DNA from: Pseudarthrobacter sp. ATCC 49987
GTDB taxonomy: Bacteria; Actinomycetota; Actinomycetes; Actinomycetales; Micrococcaceae
Direction of reading: 5' to 3'
Assembly: GCF_009928425.1 (NCBI RefSeq)
Contig: NZ_JAABNS010000003.1
Span: 62,001-126,000 of the forward strand
Length of the DNA stretch: 64,000 bases
The notes beneath the pieces were generated by a model. That model was not told the origin of the DNA. It saw only the letters and a program-made list of their open reading frames with translations, and did no database searches. The position numbers and the translations under genes are program-made. Positions 34,375 through 44,027 of the stretch are shown here, one piece after another. The first letter of the stretch is position 1. Every line of letters starts with the position of its first letter.

Positions 34375-37300
34375 CTAAAGCCGTGCCTCCGCAAACCGTG
34401 GCGCCATCGATTCCATTTGTTCCATTACCAGCTTGATTGCCTCGGGCTGCTTGTCCGGTGGATACCCGTTGATCACTAGAAGCCGTTTGATGGATGCGCG
34501 AAGTTTCGCCCGGACGTCGTCCCGGACCGTCCAGTCGGTGCGCACATCGCGCTGCATGACGCCAACGAGCTGCCGAGCGATCTCGGCCAGCTTCCCTTCT
34601 CCCTGGACCTCCACCGCGGACTCGTTCTGGGCCACCGCGTCGTAAAACGCCAGCTCATCGGAGTTCAGCGGGGGAGTGAACTGGGCACCGCGCTGCCCCT
34701 CGGCCGCCACTTCCCGGGCCAGCTCCACCAGCTCCGCTATCACCTCCGCGGACGTGAGCTGCTGGTTGGTGTATTTCTTCATCAGCTCGCTGATCCGCTC
34801 GGAAAACGCCCGCTGCCGGATCACGTTATTCCGTGTCGTCTTGGCGGACTCGTCGGCGATCAGCTTCCGCAGCGCCTCGATGGCCAGCTGCGGATTCCGG
34901 GCCTGCTGGGTCTTGGCGATGAACTCCGGAGTCAGGTCATCCAGCGACGGCTTGGGCATGCCTGCCGCTTCGTAGATATCCAACACCTCTCCGGACGACG
35001 TTGCGGAGGCAATCAGCTCTCCCAGCAACCGCTGGATTTCCTCCGGCACCGGCTCGCCGCTGGCCTGCCGGTCCGCGGCGTCGTACTTAGCCATCCAAAC
35101 GCGGATCTCCTCGTACACCTGAATCTCAGGCCGCAGCTCGGCCAGCGTCTCGGAGCCGGAACTCAAAGCCCACGCCCGGGACAACTGGCTGGAGAACCTG
35201 CGGTACCTCGCGGCCCGTGACTCTTCGCCCTCAGTAGGCTGATTGCCGGGCGTGCCGGGGCTCCGCAGGTAACTGACTGCACCGGTGACGGCGTTCAGGA
35301 ACGCCTTGGGGCCGCCCTTCATCAGCACGGCCTTCCAGTCGTATCCTGCAAGCAGCTCCCGCAGGGAGTCCACCAGAGAAAGCGTCACGCCAACGGCCTC
35401 ATCGATGTTCCTACCCACCGGCTTGTTTGTCCGGTCGGACTGCGTGTACTCGCCCAGCGCCTTGGCCAGGTTCTCCGCCAGCGGGGCATAAGCCACCAGC
35501 AGCCCGTCCTGTTTGCCGCGGAACGTGCGGTTCACGCGCGCCAGGGTCTGCATCAGCAGCGCACCCTTGAGCGGCCGGTCCAAGTACAGGGTGTGCAGCG
35601 GCGGGGAGTCGTAGCCGGTGAGCATCATGTCCTTGACGATCACCAGTTCCAGCTCGTCGTCCACGTCCTTGAGCCGCTCCTTCACCACAGCGTTCAACGA
35701 GTCGCGGCGGACGTGGTCGGAGACCGGCGGCACATCGGACGCTGTACCGGAGTAGACCACCTTGATCTTGCCCTTGGCGAGGTCGTCGGAATGCCACTCG
35801 GGCCGCAGGTCTACGATCGCCGTGTACAGCTTCGCGCAGATCGCCCGCGTTCCGCCCACAATCATCGCCTTGCCCGGCGCCTCGATGAACTTGCCCATCC
35901 GGGCGCTGCGGTTCTCCCAGTGCGCCACCAGATCGGCGGCCAGCGCCGCGATCCGTTGCGGCGCACCGTAGACGGCGTTCACGACGGCGACGCTCGCCTC
36001 GATGCGTGCCCGCTCGGTGTCGTCCAGACCCAGCGTGGCTTCGTCGGCTGCCTGATCCAGGATCTCCTCCGTGACGTCCGAGGCCAGCCCAACTTTGATG
36101 AGCCGCGGTTCGAAGTACACCGGCACCGTGGCGCCGTCGTCCACCGCCCGGGAGAGGTCGTAGACGTCAATGTACTCACCGAACACATCCTGGGTGTTGC
36201 GGTCATCAAAGGAGATCGGCGTGCCGGTGAATGCGATCAGCGTCGCGTGCGGCAGCGCGTCTCGGAGGTGCCGGGCGTAGCCGTCCAGGTCGTCGTAGTG
36301 GGAACGGTGCGCCTCATCCACCACCACGATGATGTTGCGGCGCTCCGACAGCAGCGGGTGGTCGGCGCCGGCGTCCTTCTCCGACTTGCTGCGGCCGAAC
36401 TTCTGCAGGGTGGTGAAGTAGATGCCGCCGGTGGTGCGGTTGCTCAGTTCCTCCCGGAGCTCGGAGCGCTTCCGGATCTGCTTGGGGGACTCTGCCAGCA
36501 ACAGGCTCCGGTCAAAGCCCTCGAACAGTTGGCCGTCGAGTTCGTTGCGGTCTGTGATGACGACGACGGTCGGGTTCTTTAGCTGGGGGCTCCGGGCCAC
36601 CAAGTTGGCGTAGAGCTCCATTTCCATGGACTTGCCCGAACCCTGGGTGTGCCAGACGACGCCCGCCTTGCCGTTACTGGCCACGGCCTGGATGGTGCTG
36701 CCCACGGCCTTGGTCACTGCGAAGTACTGGTGCGGCTTGGCGATGCGCTTGCTGAGCCCGTCCGATCCCTGGTCAAAGGCGGTGAAATTGCGCGTTAGCT
36801 GCAGGAACCGCTCCTGGTTGTAGAGTCCCTGCAGTGCCGTTTCCAGAGCGGTGACAGCTTCGCCGTCCTCCATGTACCCCGGCGCGACCGGCACGCCGTC
36901 GTCGTCGACATTCCAAGGTGAGAAGTGGTTGAGCGGGGTGAACGGCGTGCCGTACTTGGCCTGGATCCCGTCGGAGGCGAGCGTAAACACGCAAAAGCGG
37001 AACGCCATAGGGAATTCGCGCAGGTAGGTCTGCAGCTGGGCGTGCGCAGCGGCGACGTCGGCCGTGGCGCTGCCGGCCTTCTTCAGTTCGATGACGCTCA
37101 CCGGCATGCCGTTGCAGTAGAGCACGACGTCGAAGCGGCGTTTGTAGTCGCCCTGCATCAGGGTGACCTGGTTGACGGCGAGCCAGTCGTTCTGGTCCGG
37201 GTCCGAGCTGAGCAGGTGGATGGTGGGGTTGGCCTCGTTGCCGTCCGAGTCGATGTAGCTGAGCCGGTAGCCGTCCACGAGATAGTTGTGGAGGCGGTGG

Positions 37301-37659
37301 TTCTCGGTGATGGCGTCGTTTGACTTGGGCGAAACGATCTCGGCGAGTGCCTGCTGCAGGTACTGGATCGGAACCGTCGGGTTGAACCGCTGCAGCGCCG
37401 CGAGTAGCCGGGGCCGGATTAGGAGGTCGTCCCAGGAATCGCGTTCGCCCTGGCCGGGCGCGATGTCCTGGCCGGTAGCTGGCCGCCAGCCGAGCGGCTC
37501 GGCCAGAAGCTCCTGGGCCATACCCTCCCAATCGGCTTCGGAAAAGGCTACTGCCGGTGCTGCTGTCACGATGGTTCCCCCTGGTTGAGCGGATGTCATG
37601 CTAAATGTCGTGTGAAGGTCCTGAGCCGGACAGGCTGCGATGAGCCTGTCCGGATTCAT
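34375..37659 (-). CDS. hsdR: Type I restriction endonuclease subunit R
   Basis: Motor and nuclease subunit of a type I system, 1094 aa. The N-terminal PD-(D/E)xK nuclease is RRFDVVLYCNGMPVSVIELK. The translocase has Walker A TQGSGKSMEM, DEAH in IVVVDEAHRSHYDD, LIAFTGTPISF, and MLTGYDSPPLHTLYLD. The C-terminus is long and helical, as usual. ATG 37659 overlaps the hsdS stop (ATGA) with ggagg upstream; homology with other HsdR proteins probably begins about 45 residues later, so an internal start is possible. It is the last gene of the operon. Confidence 0.95.
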   Translation of the reverse strand: MNPDRLIAACPAQDLHTTFSMTSAQPGGTIVTAAPAVAFSEADWEGMAQELLAEPLGWRPATGQDIAPGQGERDSWDDLLIRPRLLAALQRFNPTVPIQYLQQALAEIVSPKSNDAITENHRLHNYLVDGYRLSYIDSDGNEANPTIHLLSSDPDQNDWLAVNQVTLMQGDYKRRFDVVLYCNGMPVSVIELKKAGSATADVAAAHAQLQTYLREFPMAFRFCVFTLASDGIQAKYGTPFTPLNHFSPWNVDDDGVPVAPGYMEDGEAVTALETALQGLYNQERFLQLTRNFTAFDQGSDGLSKRIAKPHQYFAVTKAVGSTIQAVASNGKAGVVWHTQGSGKSMEMELYANLVARSPQLKNPTVVVITDRNELDGQLFEGFDRSLLLAESPKQIRKRSELREELSNRTTGGIYFTTLQKFGRSKSEKDAGADHPLLSERRNIIVVVDEAHRSHYDDLDGYARHLRDALPHATLIAFTGTPISFDDRNTQDVFGEYIDVYDLSRAVDDGATVPVYFEPRLIKVGLASDVTEEILDQAADEATLGLDDTERARIEASVAVVNAVYGAPQRIAALAADLVAHWENRSARMGKFIEAPGKAMIVGGTRAICAKLYTAIVDLRPEWHSDDLAKGKIKVVYSGTASDVPPVSDHVRRDSLNAVVKERLKDVDDELELVIVKDMMLTGYDSPPLHTLYLDRPLKGALLMQTLARVNRTFRGKQDGLLVAYAPLAENLAKALGEYTQSDRTNKPVGRNIDEAVGVTLSLVDSLRELLAGYDWKAVLMKGGPKAFLNAVTGAVSYLRSPGTPGNQPTEGEESRAARYRRFSSQLSRAWALSSGSETLAELRPEIQVYEEIRVWMAKYDAADRQASGEPVPEEIQRLLGELIASATSSGEVLDIYEAAGMPKPSLDDLTPEFIAKTQQARNPQLAIEALRKLIADESAKTTRNNVIRQRAFSERISELMKKYTNQQLTSAEVIAELVELAREVAAEGQRGAQFTPPLNSDELAFYDAVAQNESAVEVQGEGKLAEIARQLVGVMQRDVRTDWTVRDDVRAKLRASIKRLLVINGYPPDKQPEAIKLVMEQMESMAPRFAEARL

Positions 37660-38735
37660 ACCCCAGCGTCCTCCAAAACTTTGTGGGCATCCTTGACCCG
37701 TAGCTTGCCGGACATGAGCTGGGGGAGGAGCGCATCACGCAGAGCAAGAAGTCGCTCGTTTTCGACGCCGGCGCCGTGCAGGATTCCGAGGATAGAGCGG
37801 TGGCGTCGTTCGAATGTGCGGCAATCCTCAATCGCCGGGATTACGATGCTCTTCTTCATCAGTCCTTGCCAGTGACGCTTGTATTCCTCGTGCTCCTGAA
37901 GCCCTTGCAATGCGCAGTAGAGAACCAGTGATGGTATTCGATCGCCTACAAAGGGAATCGTGTTCGGTCCCACAAAGAAACTCCGGGCGGAGATTCGAAG
38001 CTTGCACGTGTGATCTCCGAAATACAGGATTGGAGCGCTTGTATGCGCGTCAAGATATCCGTCCCCGTTGACGTAGCCCAGGAAGCCGGACTCACTTTGA
38101 TCAAATACTGGGAACTCCCCTTGAGGAAGCAGTTCCGGCTTCGTGATGCTTCTCTGTTGTGTGACTCGCCGGACAATTGTCTCGACCAGAACCGGTTGCG
38201 TTGCCGCGTTGCCTGCCAGGTCCTGATAGGAGGCCCGCAGATACTGTTCAGCGGTGCTGCACAATAAAGTGTTGGCGGAAGTCTTTTCGTCGAAAGCTCC
38301 GAGAACTTCGGCAATCGCTCGCTGGTCGCCGGTAGAAGGGACTCGGACTCGTATCGAGTCCATCGCCGCACGGGTGAGCTTGGGCTGGGTCGAACCCGTC
38401 AGATATCCAGCGATATCCGTGACGGCTAGGAGGTAAGACAAGAAGCGTGTATCCGTATTGTTGTTGCCCCGCACAACATGGGCGTGATTGTTGACCCAGA
38501 ATTTACCTCGGGCGAGAAAGGCAATCGGTGTGGAGCGTGATCTTAGATTTTCACCGTCTTCGGCAATCAATAGGTAGTCGCCGTCGTAAATGAAATCGTC
38601 CACCGAGTCGATGACACCAGACGCCCCAAAATATGGATAGGGACCAGGCCTTCGCTCCGCTGTCTTGACAGGCTTGCGACGTGCGTCGAAATTCTCTGTG
38701 AGTTCACCGAGCGTAGCGGATCGCCATTCAGACAT
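37656..38735 (-). CDS. hsdS: Type I restriction specificity subunit S
   Basis: A 359-aa two-domain specificity subunit that reads the DNA target. The first target-recognition domain starts ATLGELTENFDARRKPVKT and includes YPYFGASGVIDSVDDFIYDG. It is followed by a helical spacer DQRAIAEVLGAFDEKTSANT. The second domain begins around TIVRRVTQQRSITKPELLPQ, and a C-terminal spacer ends LLALRDALLPQLMSGKLRV. Both domains look complete. The start overlaps hsdM by 8 bp and the stop overlaps hsdR by 4 bp. The recognition sequence cannot be read from the protein. Confidence 0.93.
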   Translation of the reverse strand: MSEWRSATLGELTENFDARRKPVKTAERRPGPYPYFGASGVIDSVDDFIYDGDYLLIAEDGENLRSRSTPIAFLARGKFWVNNHAHVVRGNNNTDTRFLSYLLAVTDIAGYLTGSTQPKLTRAAMDSIRVRVPSTGDQRAIAEVLGAFDEKTSANTLLCSTAEQYLRASYQDLAGNAATQPVLVETIVRRVTQQRSITKPELLPQGEFPVFDQSESGFLGYVNGDGYLDAHTSAPILYFGDHTCKLRISARSFFVGPNTIPFVGDRIPSLVLYCALQGLQEHEEYKRHWQGLMKKSIVIPAIEDCRTFERRHRSILGILHGAGVENERLLALRDALLPQLMSGKLRVKDAHKVLEDAGV

Positions 38736-40359
38736 CTACCCTCCCCAGTTGCTGGCGCACAACCCCAGCCAGCCGCTCTGACTCCTCAAACTGCTCGAAC
38801 AGCGCCTTCGATAGCCGCGCTATTTTCAACTCGATCGGCTCGCCGTCGTCCTCCACATCAGCCGCGCCGACATACCGTCCGGGCGTCAGCGCGTAGTCCG
38901 CAGCCTTGACTTCCGCGAGGGTGGCCGAGTAGCAGAAGCCGGCTTCGTCGTCGTACGTCAGACCGGTTTCAACTGCAGAGGCTGTCCCGCGCCAGGCGTG
39001 GTAGGTGTTGGCGATCTTGGCGATGTCGTCATCGGACAGCGCACGCTCGGCGCGGTCCACCATGTAGCCGAGGTTGCGGGCGTCGATGAAGAGCACCTGG
39101 CCCGTACGGTCGACGGATCCGTTCTTCCCGACGGTTTTGTCCTTCGCGAAGAACCACGTGCAGACGGGGATGCCGGTGCTGCGGAAGAGCTGGGTGGGCA
39201 GCGCGACCATGCAGGAGACGAGGTCTGCCTCGACCAGCTGGGCGCGGATCTCGCCCTCGCCGCCGGAGTTGGACGACATGGAGCCGTTGGCCATGACAAC
39301 GCCTGCGCTGCCGCCGGGGGCCAGCTTGGAGATGATGTGCTGGATCCAGGCGTAGTTGGCGTTGCCGGCCGGAGGCACGCCGTACTTCCAGCGGGGGTCG
39401 GATTCCGAGCGAGCCCAGTCTTTGATGTTGAAGGGCGGATTCGCCATGATGAAGTCCGCGCCGTTGTTGCCGGTCAGCTCGGGGTGCTGGTCACGGGCGA
39501 AGGTGTCACCCCAGCGGGAGGCGAGGTTGGCGTTGAGGCCATGAATGGCGAGGTTCATCTTGGCCATCCGCCAGGTGCGCTCATTGAGCTCCTGGCCATA
39601 GACGGAGATATCCGAGCCCTCCATGTTGTGCGCCGCCAAGAACTTCTCGGCCTGGACGAACATGCCGCCCGAGCCGCAGCAGGGATCGTAGACACGGCCG
39701 CTGTGGGGTTCCAGGACCTCGACCAGGACACGGACCACGCCGGCGGGGGTGTAGAACTCGCCGCCGCGCTTGCCCTCGGCCCTGGCGAACTTCTCCAGGA
39801 AGTACTCGTACACCTCGCCGAGCAGGTCGCGGGCCTTGCTGGCCCCCTGACCGGTGAAGCGTGCGGAGTTGAACAGGTCCAGCAGCTCGCCGAGGCGGCG
39901 CTGGTCCACGTTGTCGCGGTTGTAGATGCGGGGGAGCGTGGCGGCCAGGGACTTGTTGTCGGCCATGATGAGTTCCATAGCTTCATCAATGAGCTGTCCG
40001 ATCGACTTGGGCTCGGCTCCGTCCATCGCAGGCAGACCCTTGGCGTTCTCGGCCAGGTAGGTCCAGCGTGCCCGTTCCGATACCCAGAACACGCCGCGGC
40101 CGGTGTACTCGTCCACGTCGTCGATCAGCTGGCCGATCTGCTCCTCGTTGAGCCCATCGGCCTCCAGCTCGGCCTGGATCTGCCCGCGGCGCTCTTCGAA
40201 GGCGTCCGAGACGTACTTGAGGAATACCAGGCCCAGGATCACGTCCTTGTACTGGGAGGCATCCATAGAGCCGCGCAGCTTGTCCGCGGCCTTCCAGAGG
40301 GTGTCCTTGAGTTCCTTCATGGTGGACGGGGCGAGGTCCACCTTCAATTTCGGGGGCAT
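38728..40359 (-). CDS. hsdM: Type I restriction methyltransferase subunit M
   Basis: N6-adenine methyltransferase of 543 aa that protects host sites and forms the complex core. The N-terminal helical domain is STMKELKDTLWKAADKLRGS. SAM-binding motif I is DPCCGSGGMF at residues 225-234, and the catalytic NPPF is at 307-310. The C-terminal helical tail ends QFEESERLAGVVRQQLGRVD. ATG 40359 is used because it overlaps the preceding stop (TAATG) and has gaaggaatc upstream; the frame is open far beyond it only as the shadow of the upstream gene. Confidence 0.96.
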   Translation of the reverse strand: MPPKLKVDLAPSTMKELKDTLWKAADKLRGSMDASQYKDVILGLVFLKYVSDAFEERRGQIQAELEADGLNEEQIGQLIDDVDEYTGRGVFWVSERARWTYLAENAKGLPAMDGAEPKSIGQLIDEAMELIMADNKSLAATLPRIYNRDNVDQRRLGELLDLFNSARFTGQGASKARDLLGEVYEYFLEKFARAEGKRGGEFYTPAGVVRVLVEVLEPHSGRVYDPCCGSGGMFVQAEKFLAAHNMEGSDISVYGQELNERTWRMAKMNLAIHGLNANLASRWGDTFARDQHPELTGNNGADFIMANPPFNIKDWARSESDPRWKYGVPPAGNANYAWIQHIISKLAPGGSAGVVMANGSMSSNSGGEGEIRAQLVEADLVSCMVALPTQLFRSTGIPVCTWFFAKDKTVGKNGSVDRTGQVLFIDARNLGYMVDRAERALSDDDIAKIANTYHAWRGTASAVETGLTYDDEAGFCYSATLAEVKAADYALTPGRYVGAADVEDDGEPIELKIARLSKALFEQFEESERLAGVVRQQLGRVDV

Positions 40360-42422
40360 TACTGGATTCCTTCGGTCTGTGGTTCGGCGAGCATACTGCT
40401 GTGGTCTGTCAGGGTGAGGCTTCCGCCCGCTAGGCCGTCCGTAATCAGGGTAGCGAGTTCTTCGAGTCGCTCGAGGCGTTCGCGGGCTTCTTGCTGCTGG
40501 TGTTGTAGCAGGGTGAGGGATTCCGCCAGATTCCGACGTTGGGCGTCCGGGATGCGGCGCAGGCGCCACTGGCGCCAGGACTTGTCCGCTGCGGGGAGCC
40601 TGTTGATGTCCGCGGCGACGACGTCGGGGAGCAGCCCTCCGGGGTCGCCGGCGTCGATCCGCAGCACCCGGGCGGGGAAGACGACGGCGGAGCCACCTTC
40701 GACGTCCACCAGTGCGGCGGGTCTTGGGCTGGTGCAAAAGACGACGTCGCCAGATTCGGTGAGCCGGCCGGAAGGATTACTGGCGGCGAAGTCCAAGAGG
40801 CTGATGTGCCTCCTCTGCGTGCCGTTCGGGTCGAGCAGTTCGGCCGGTCCCAGGACTCGTGTCCCGCCGCTTGGCGTCAGGTCCGAAGCCTCGAGCCGGT
40901 TCCCTTTGATGTATCTGAGGTTGCCGGCGGCGATGAGTTCCTGGACGGAGACGGGCCGAGCCTTCGTGTTCGGATCTCCTGGGAGCACCGCCACCGCAGC
41001 TGACTGTTCGGTTCTGCCGGCCTGCAGCATGCGCACGAGTTCCTCCACCCGAACGGCTGCACCCGCGCCGGAGAGACTCGGAGCCGAGCCGTGGGTTGGC
41101 GCTACCACCAAGGACTTCCTACTGGCCAGCAGGAGACGGGTCTGTACCAGCCGGGCGAAGCGGAAGGAGTGGGCGCGGATGGTGGCGCGGGCACCCATCG
41201 ACGCGACAATATCGCTGATGAGGTCCTGACTGACGTCTTCTGCGAGGTCGCGGGTGCTGATATCAGCCACCATGGTCCACCGCTCGGCAATGGGCACCTC
41301 AGCGAACGACGGCCCCAACACCCACAGTGCCTGGGCTTCGCGGGGCTTGGAACGCAGCAGTCCCTGCGGCAGCCGCACGATGGCACGCACCCGGCCGGTA
41401 CGCAGAAGCCCCGACCGGAGCCCAGTGGCGCCGGCGGCCAGCGGCACATCACAGAGAACCCGGGCCGGGGCGATGATGACCGCCCGCTGCTGATCGTCTA
41501 TCTGCAGGACAAGATGCTCCACCGCCAAGAGGATCTGCGCCGCGTCCATTCCGGGTTCACCCGGGGACGGATACTGCGCCACATGCACTACAGGTCCGTG
41601 GACGGCGAACTCTCCACTCGGATCGACACGGATCTGCCCGCCGTCGACACCGTGGACGCGCAGGCGGCGACGCACCAGGCGGCCCGCGCCGCCGCCGTCG
41701 TCCGCCGTCAGAAAGGTGACGGGAGCACCTTCGCCGGCAGCGTTCGCAACGCCTATCAGAAGGTCGCTGCCGCCGCGTGTGGAGTCGGCAAACACGGAGT
41801 TCCCGCCGAGCGTCGCGGCCAGTTCGACGACCGCAGCGGCCACCAGCCCCACGGTAGATTCGGTGAGGGCGGTCTCCGAGTGCTCCCGCAGCCCCGCCCG
41901 GAACCTCGCGGCAAGCAGTTGCTCGAAGGCCGCGGCCGCGTTGTAGGCACTGTCCACCAGCCGGTCCGCGAACGCTGCCGTGGAGGCGAGCGACGCGCCC
42001 TTGGCCTCCAGCTCCGAATAGAGGAACCAGTCATCGGGGTCGCATTCGTCCGCCAGATCCAGCAATTCAGCTGTGCTCAATGTCCCCAGCGCTCGGCCGG
42101 TCATTGCCTTAAGCGTCAGCAGGGCGGTCAGGGCGTCCAGCGTGGTTCCCTGGGCGCTGCCGTCTGCGGTGCCGGGCACCCGGGCGAAAGCGGCGGCGTC
42201 GCCCACGGCTTCCGGGTTGTTCCCCCGTCCCGTGGCCGCCAACCAGCCGGCGACCTGATCGGCGTCGAACAGGTCGCGGCCGCCTTCCAGCGCTGCGGGC
42301 TCGGGAAACGGACGAACCGACCCGGCGCTGCGTTTGCGCCACATCGACACGACCGGGCGCTGGACCTGCGCCAGGGCAGCCACGTCCGAAAGGGTCATGC
42401 GCAGGGCATCTGCTTCATTCAT
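40359..42422 (-). CDS. HTH plus degenerate N6-methyltransferase/HsdS-like protein leading the hsd operon
   Basis: A 687-aa protein starting at ATG 42422 behind aaggaggcgg. Residues 6-50 form a helix-turn-helix (MTLSDVAALAQVQRPVVSMW). The middle resembles an HsdM-type methyltransferase, but motif I is degenerate (FADSTRGGSDLLIG) and there is no NPPY/F. RVRAIVRLPQGLLRSKPREA is the usual post-catalytic region. The C-terminus (about 520-687) resembles half of an HsdS subunit: SGDVVFCTSPRPAALVDVEG, then a coiled coil RRNLAESLTLLQHQQQEA. It is co-transcribed with hsdM. A regulatory or target-modulating role is inferred; catalytic methylation is unlikely. Confidence 0.75.
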   Translation of the reverse strand: MNEADALRMTLSDVAALAQVQRPVVSMWRKRSAGSVRPFPEPAALEGGRDLFDADQVAGWLAATGRGNNPEAVGDAAAFARVPGTADGSAQGTTLDALTALLTLKAMTGRALGTLSTAELLDLADECDPDDWFLYSELEAKGASLASTAAFADRLVDSAYNAAAAFEQLLAARFRAGLREHSETALTESTVGLVAAAVVELAATLGGNSVFADSTRGGSDLLIGVANAAGEGAPVTFLTADDGGGAGRLVRRRLRVHGVDGGQIRVDPSGEFAVHGPVVHVAQYPSPGEPGMDAAQILLAVEHLVLQIDDQQRAVIIAPARVLCDVPLAAGATGLRSGLLRTGRVRAIVRLPQGLLRSKPREAQALWVLGPSFAEVPIAERWTMVADISTRDLAEDVSQDLISDIVASMGARATIRAHSFRFARLVQTRLLLASRKSLVVAPTHGSAPSLSGAGAAVRVEELVRMLQAGRTEQSAAVAVLPGDPNTKARPVSVQELIAAGNLRYIKGNRLEASDLTPSGGTRVLGPAELLDPNGTQRRHISLLDFAASNPSGRLTESGDVVFCTSPRPAALVDVEGGSAVVFPARVLRIDAGDPGGLLPDVVAADINRLPAADKSWRQWRLRRIPDAQRRNLAESLTLLQHQQQEARERLERLEELATLITDGLAGGSLTLTDHSSMLAEPQTEGIQ

Positions 42423-42665
42423 TTTCCGCCTCCTTACGACGTCGACCCCCAGCCTAACCGGACGGGTGAATCCCTCCTTGGAAGTGCTGATAACCGGGGT
42501 TATCAGTGATCTTCGAATATTCCTATGCCGGGCCGCCGTAGTTTCGATTCTGCAGCTGCCAGGGAATTCTCCGAGCTGCGACGGCGGCGGCGGCGGGGAA
42601 CCACGCATTGGGGGATCGGTATCCTGCCGCCGTTCGGCAGCCACCCGAGATCAGAGGAAGAGAGC
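42423..42665. promoter_or_regulatory. Divergent promoter region between hsd and the envelope genes
   Basis: The 243-bp divergent spacer holds the ribosome binding sites of both flanking genes (aaggaggcgg leftwards, gaggaagag rightwards) and an AT-richer core with tgataaccggggttatca at 42488-42505, a perfect 18-bp palindrome suited to binding the HTH protein of the hsd operon. Confidence 0.5.
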
Positions 42666-43325
42666 ATGTTGAACACCGAGACGAACGAGCCAGCGGAAAC
42701 ACACCTCAAAGACGTGCTGCACGAAGGGAAGTCTCCTTCTGGCCAGGCAAAGCCGGCACAGAAGCGACGGATCTTCGCTGCCGTCGCCGTCCTCGCCCTG
42801 CTGGCCGGTGCCACCGCCATCGGCACCACGCTGCCGGATCCGAAATCCAGCGACGCCTACGCGGCGCTGGCGGCGGAGAAGGCATCCGTGGAGTCCGAGC
42901 GGGACTCGGCCGAGTCCAGCTATGCCTCGATGAAGTCCAAGTACGACACACTGCAGAACGGCATCGCCGCCCGTGAAGCCAAGCTGACTACTCGGGAGGC
43001 CGAGGTGGGTAAAGCCGATGCTGCTGTGAAGACAGCGGACGCCGCCGTCAAGGTTCGCGAGGATGCTGTCACTGGCGCTGAGAAGGCCAAAGCGGCCAAC
43101 ACCGTAGCGGACGGTACCTGGACTGTCGGGGCCGATATCGAACCGGGCACCTACCGCGCTGTCGAGGCCGTGGGTTCTTCCTGCTATTGGGGCATCTACC
43201 GGAGCGGCAGCAACGGCGGCGACATCATCGAGAACGACATTCCCGGTGGAGGGCGCCCTGTCGTGGCCCTCTCGGTCGGCCAGGACTTCAATTCAACCCG
43301 CTGCGGCAAATGGGAAAAGCAGTAA
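42666..43325 (+). CDS. Membrane-anchored coiled-coil protein of unknown function
   Basis: A 219-aa protein. One transmembrane segment (RRIFAAVAVLALLAGATAIG, from about residue 33) is followed by a roughly 75-residue coiled coil with alanine- and lysine-rich heptads (AALAAEKASVESERDSAESS onward). The C-terminal beta domain is DGTWTVGADIEPGTYRA with YWGIYRSGSNGGDII. That C-terminal motif recurs in many actinobacterial secreted proteins, with no known activity. ATG 42666 follows gaggaagag. The next gene, a lipoprotein-like protein, lies 43 bp downstream, so the pair may be an operon. Confidence 0.8.
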   Translation: MLNTETNEPAETHLKDVLHEGKSPSGQAKPAQKRRIFAAVAVLALLAGATAIGTTLPDPKSSDAYAALAAEKASVESERDSAESSYASMKSKYDTLQNGIAAREAKLTTREAEVGKADAAVKTADAAVKVREDAVTGAEKAKAANTVADGTWTVGADIEPGTYRAVEAVGSSCYWGIYRSGSNGGDIIENDIPGGGRPVVALSVGQDFNSTRCGKWEKQ

Positions 43326-43368
43326 CTTCCGGCATTCCCATCATTCATTCACCCTAGGAAGGCACGAC

Positions 43369-44022
43369 ATGTCCCACGAGAATTCCGAACAGCCCTTTGC
43401 AGGCGCGAATGCTGCGCCCCAGTCCCGTCCGTTCTTCAAGAAGAAGCGGATCCTCATCCCGGCAGGCGTCCTGGTGCTCGGCATCGCCCTTGGCTCCTGC
43501 TCCGGTGGCACCACCAAGGCCAGTGATGTCAGCCCCGCCGCGGCGCCGGCCTCGACTGCCGCGGTAGCCTCCCCGGCCGTTACTGCTGCTCCGGCAGTTG
43601 CCGCTCCGGCGCCGGCACCGACAGTTCCTGCCGGCCCGTCGATTGGTGCACCGTTCAGCGTCAAGATGGGCAACGGCGACATCGCGAAGATCACGATCGT
43701 CTCTGCCGTGCGGACGGACGCTGTTTCCACGACGGCATTCGCCACCGCGGCGAAGAACGGCAGCTACTTGCTGCTGGACGTCCTCTGGGAAACAGAATCG
43801 GGTAGGACCAGCTCCAACCCGTTCTACTTCTCGGCCAAGGACGCTGATGGGCGCAAAGCCGATCTGAGCCTCTTCGCGGACAACCAGCTTGGCTCCGGCG
43901 ACGTTCTGCCGGGTGACAAGACTCGCGGATTCATTGCTTTCGATATTGCACCGGGTGCTTCGACCGTGATGATCTCCACCCCGCTGATGCAGGAAGCCGC
44001 ACGGATCCAGATCCCCGGGTAA
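43369..44022 (+). CDS. Putative lipoprotein, DUF4352-like
   Basis: A 217-aa exported protein. The N-terminus is basic (FFKKKRILIPAGVLVLGIAL) and ends with a lipobox-like LGSC, so anchoring as a lipoprotein is likely. An alanine/proline-rich linker of about 50 residues follows. The C-terminal domain (IGAPFSVKMGNGDIAKITIV, GSYLLLDVLWETESGRTSSN, and LPGDKTRGFIAFDI) has the layout of the DUF4352 immunoglobulin-like fold. Its function is unknown. The cluster just downstream is an IS scar. Confidence 0.8.
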   Translation: MSHENSEQPFAGANAAPQSRPFFKKKRILIPAGVLVLGIALGSCSGGTTKASDVSPAAAPASTAAVASPAVTAAPAVAAPAPAPTVPAGPSIGAPFSVKMGNGDIAKITIVSAVRTDAVSTTAFATAAKNGSYLLLDVLWETESGRTSSNPFYFSAKDADGRKADLSLFADNQLGSGDVLPGDKTRGFIAFDIAPGASTVMISTPLMQEAARIQIPG

Positions 44023-44027
44023 ACCAG

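Noticed and set aside
40360..40737. N-terminal extension of hsdM
   Set aside because: It is arginine/proline-rich shadow of the upstream gene; ATG 40359 has the TAATG overlap and a ribosome binding site.
38998..41229. A 743-codon open frame antisense to hsdM and the HTH-methyltransferase gene
   Set aside because: Composition is that of a shadow frame and it spans the boundary of two well-supported genes.
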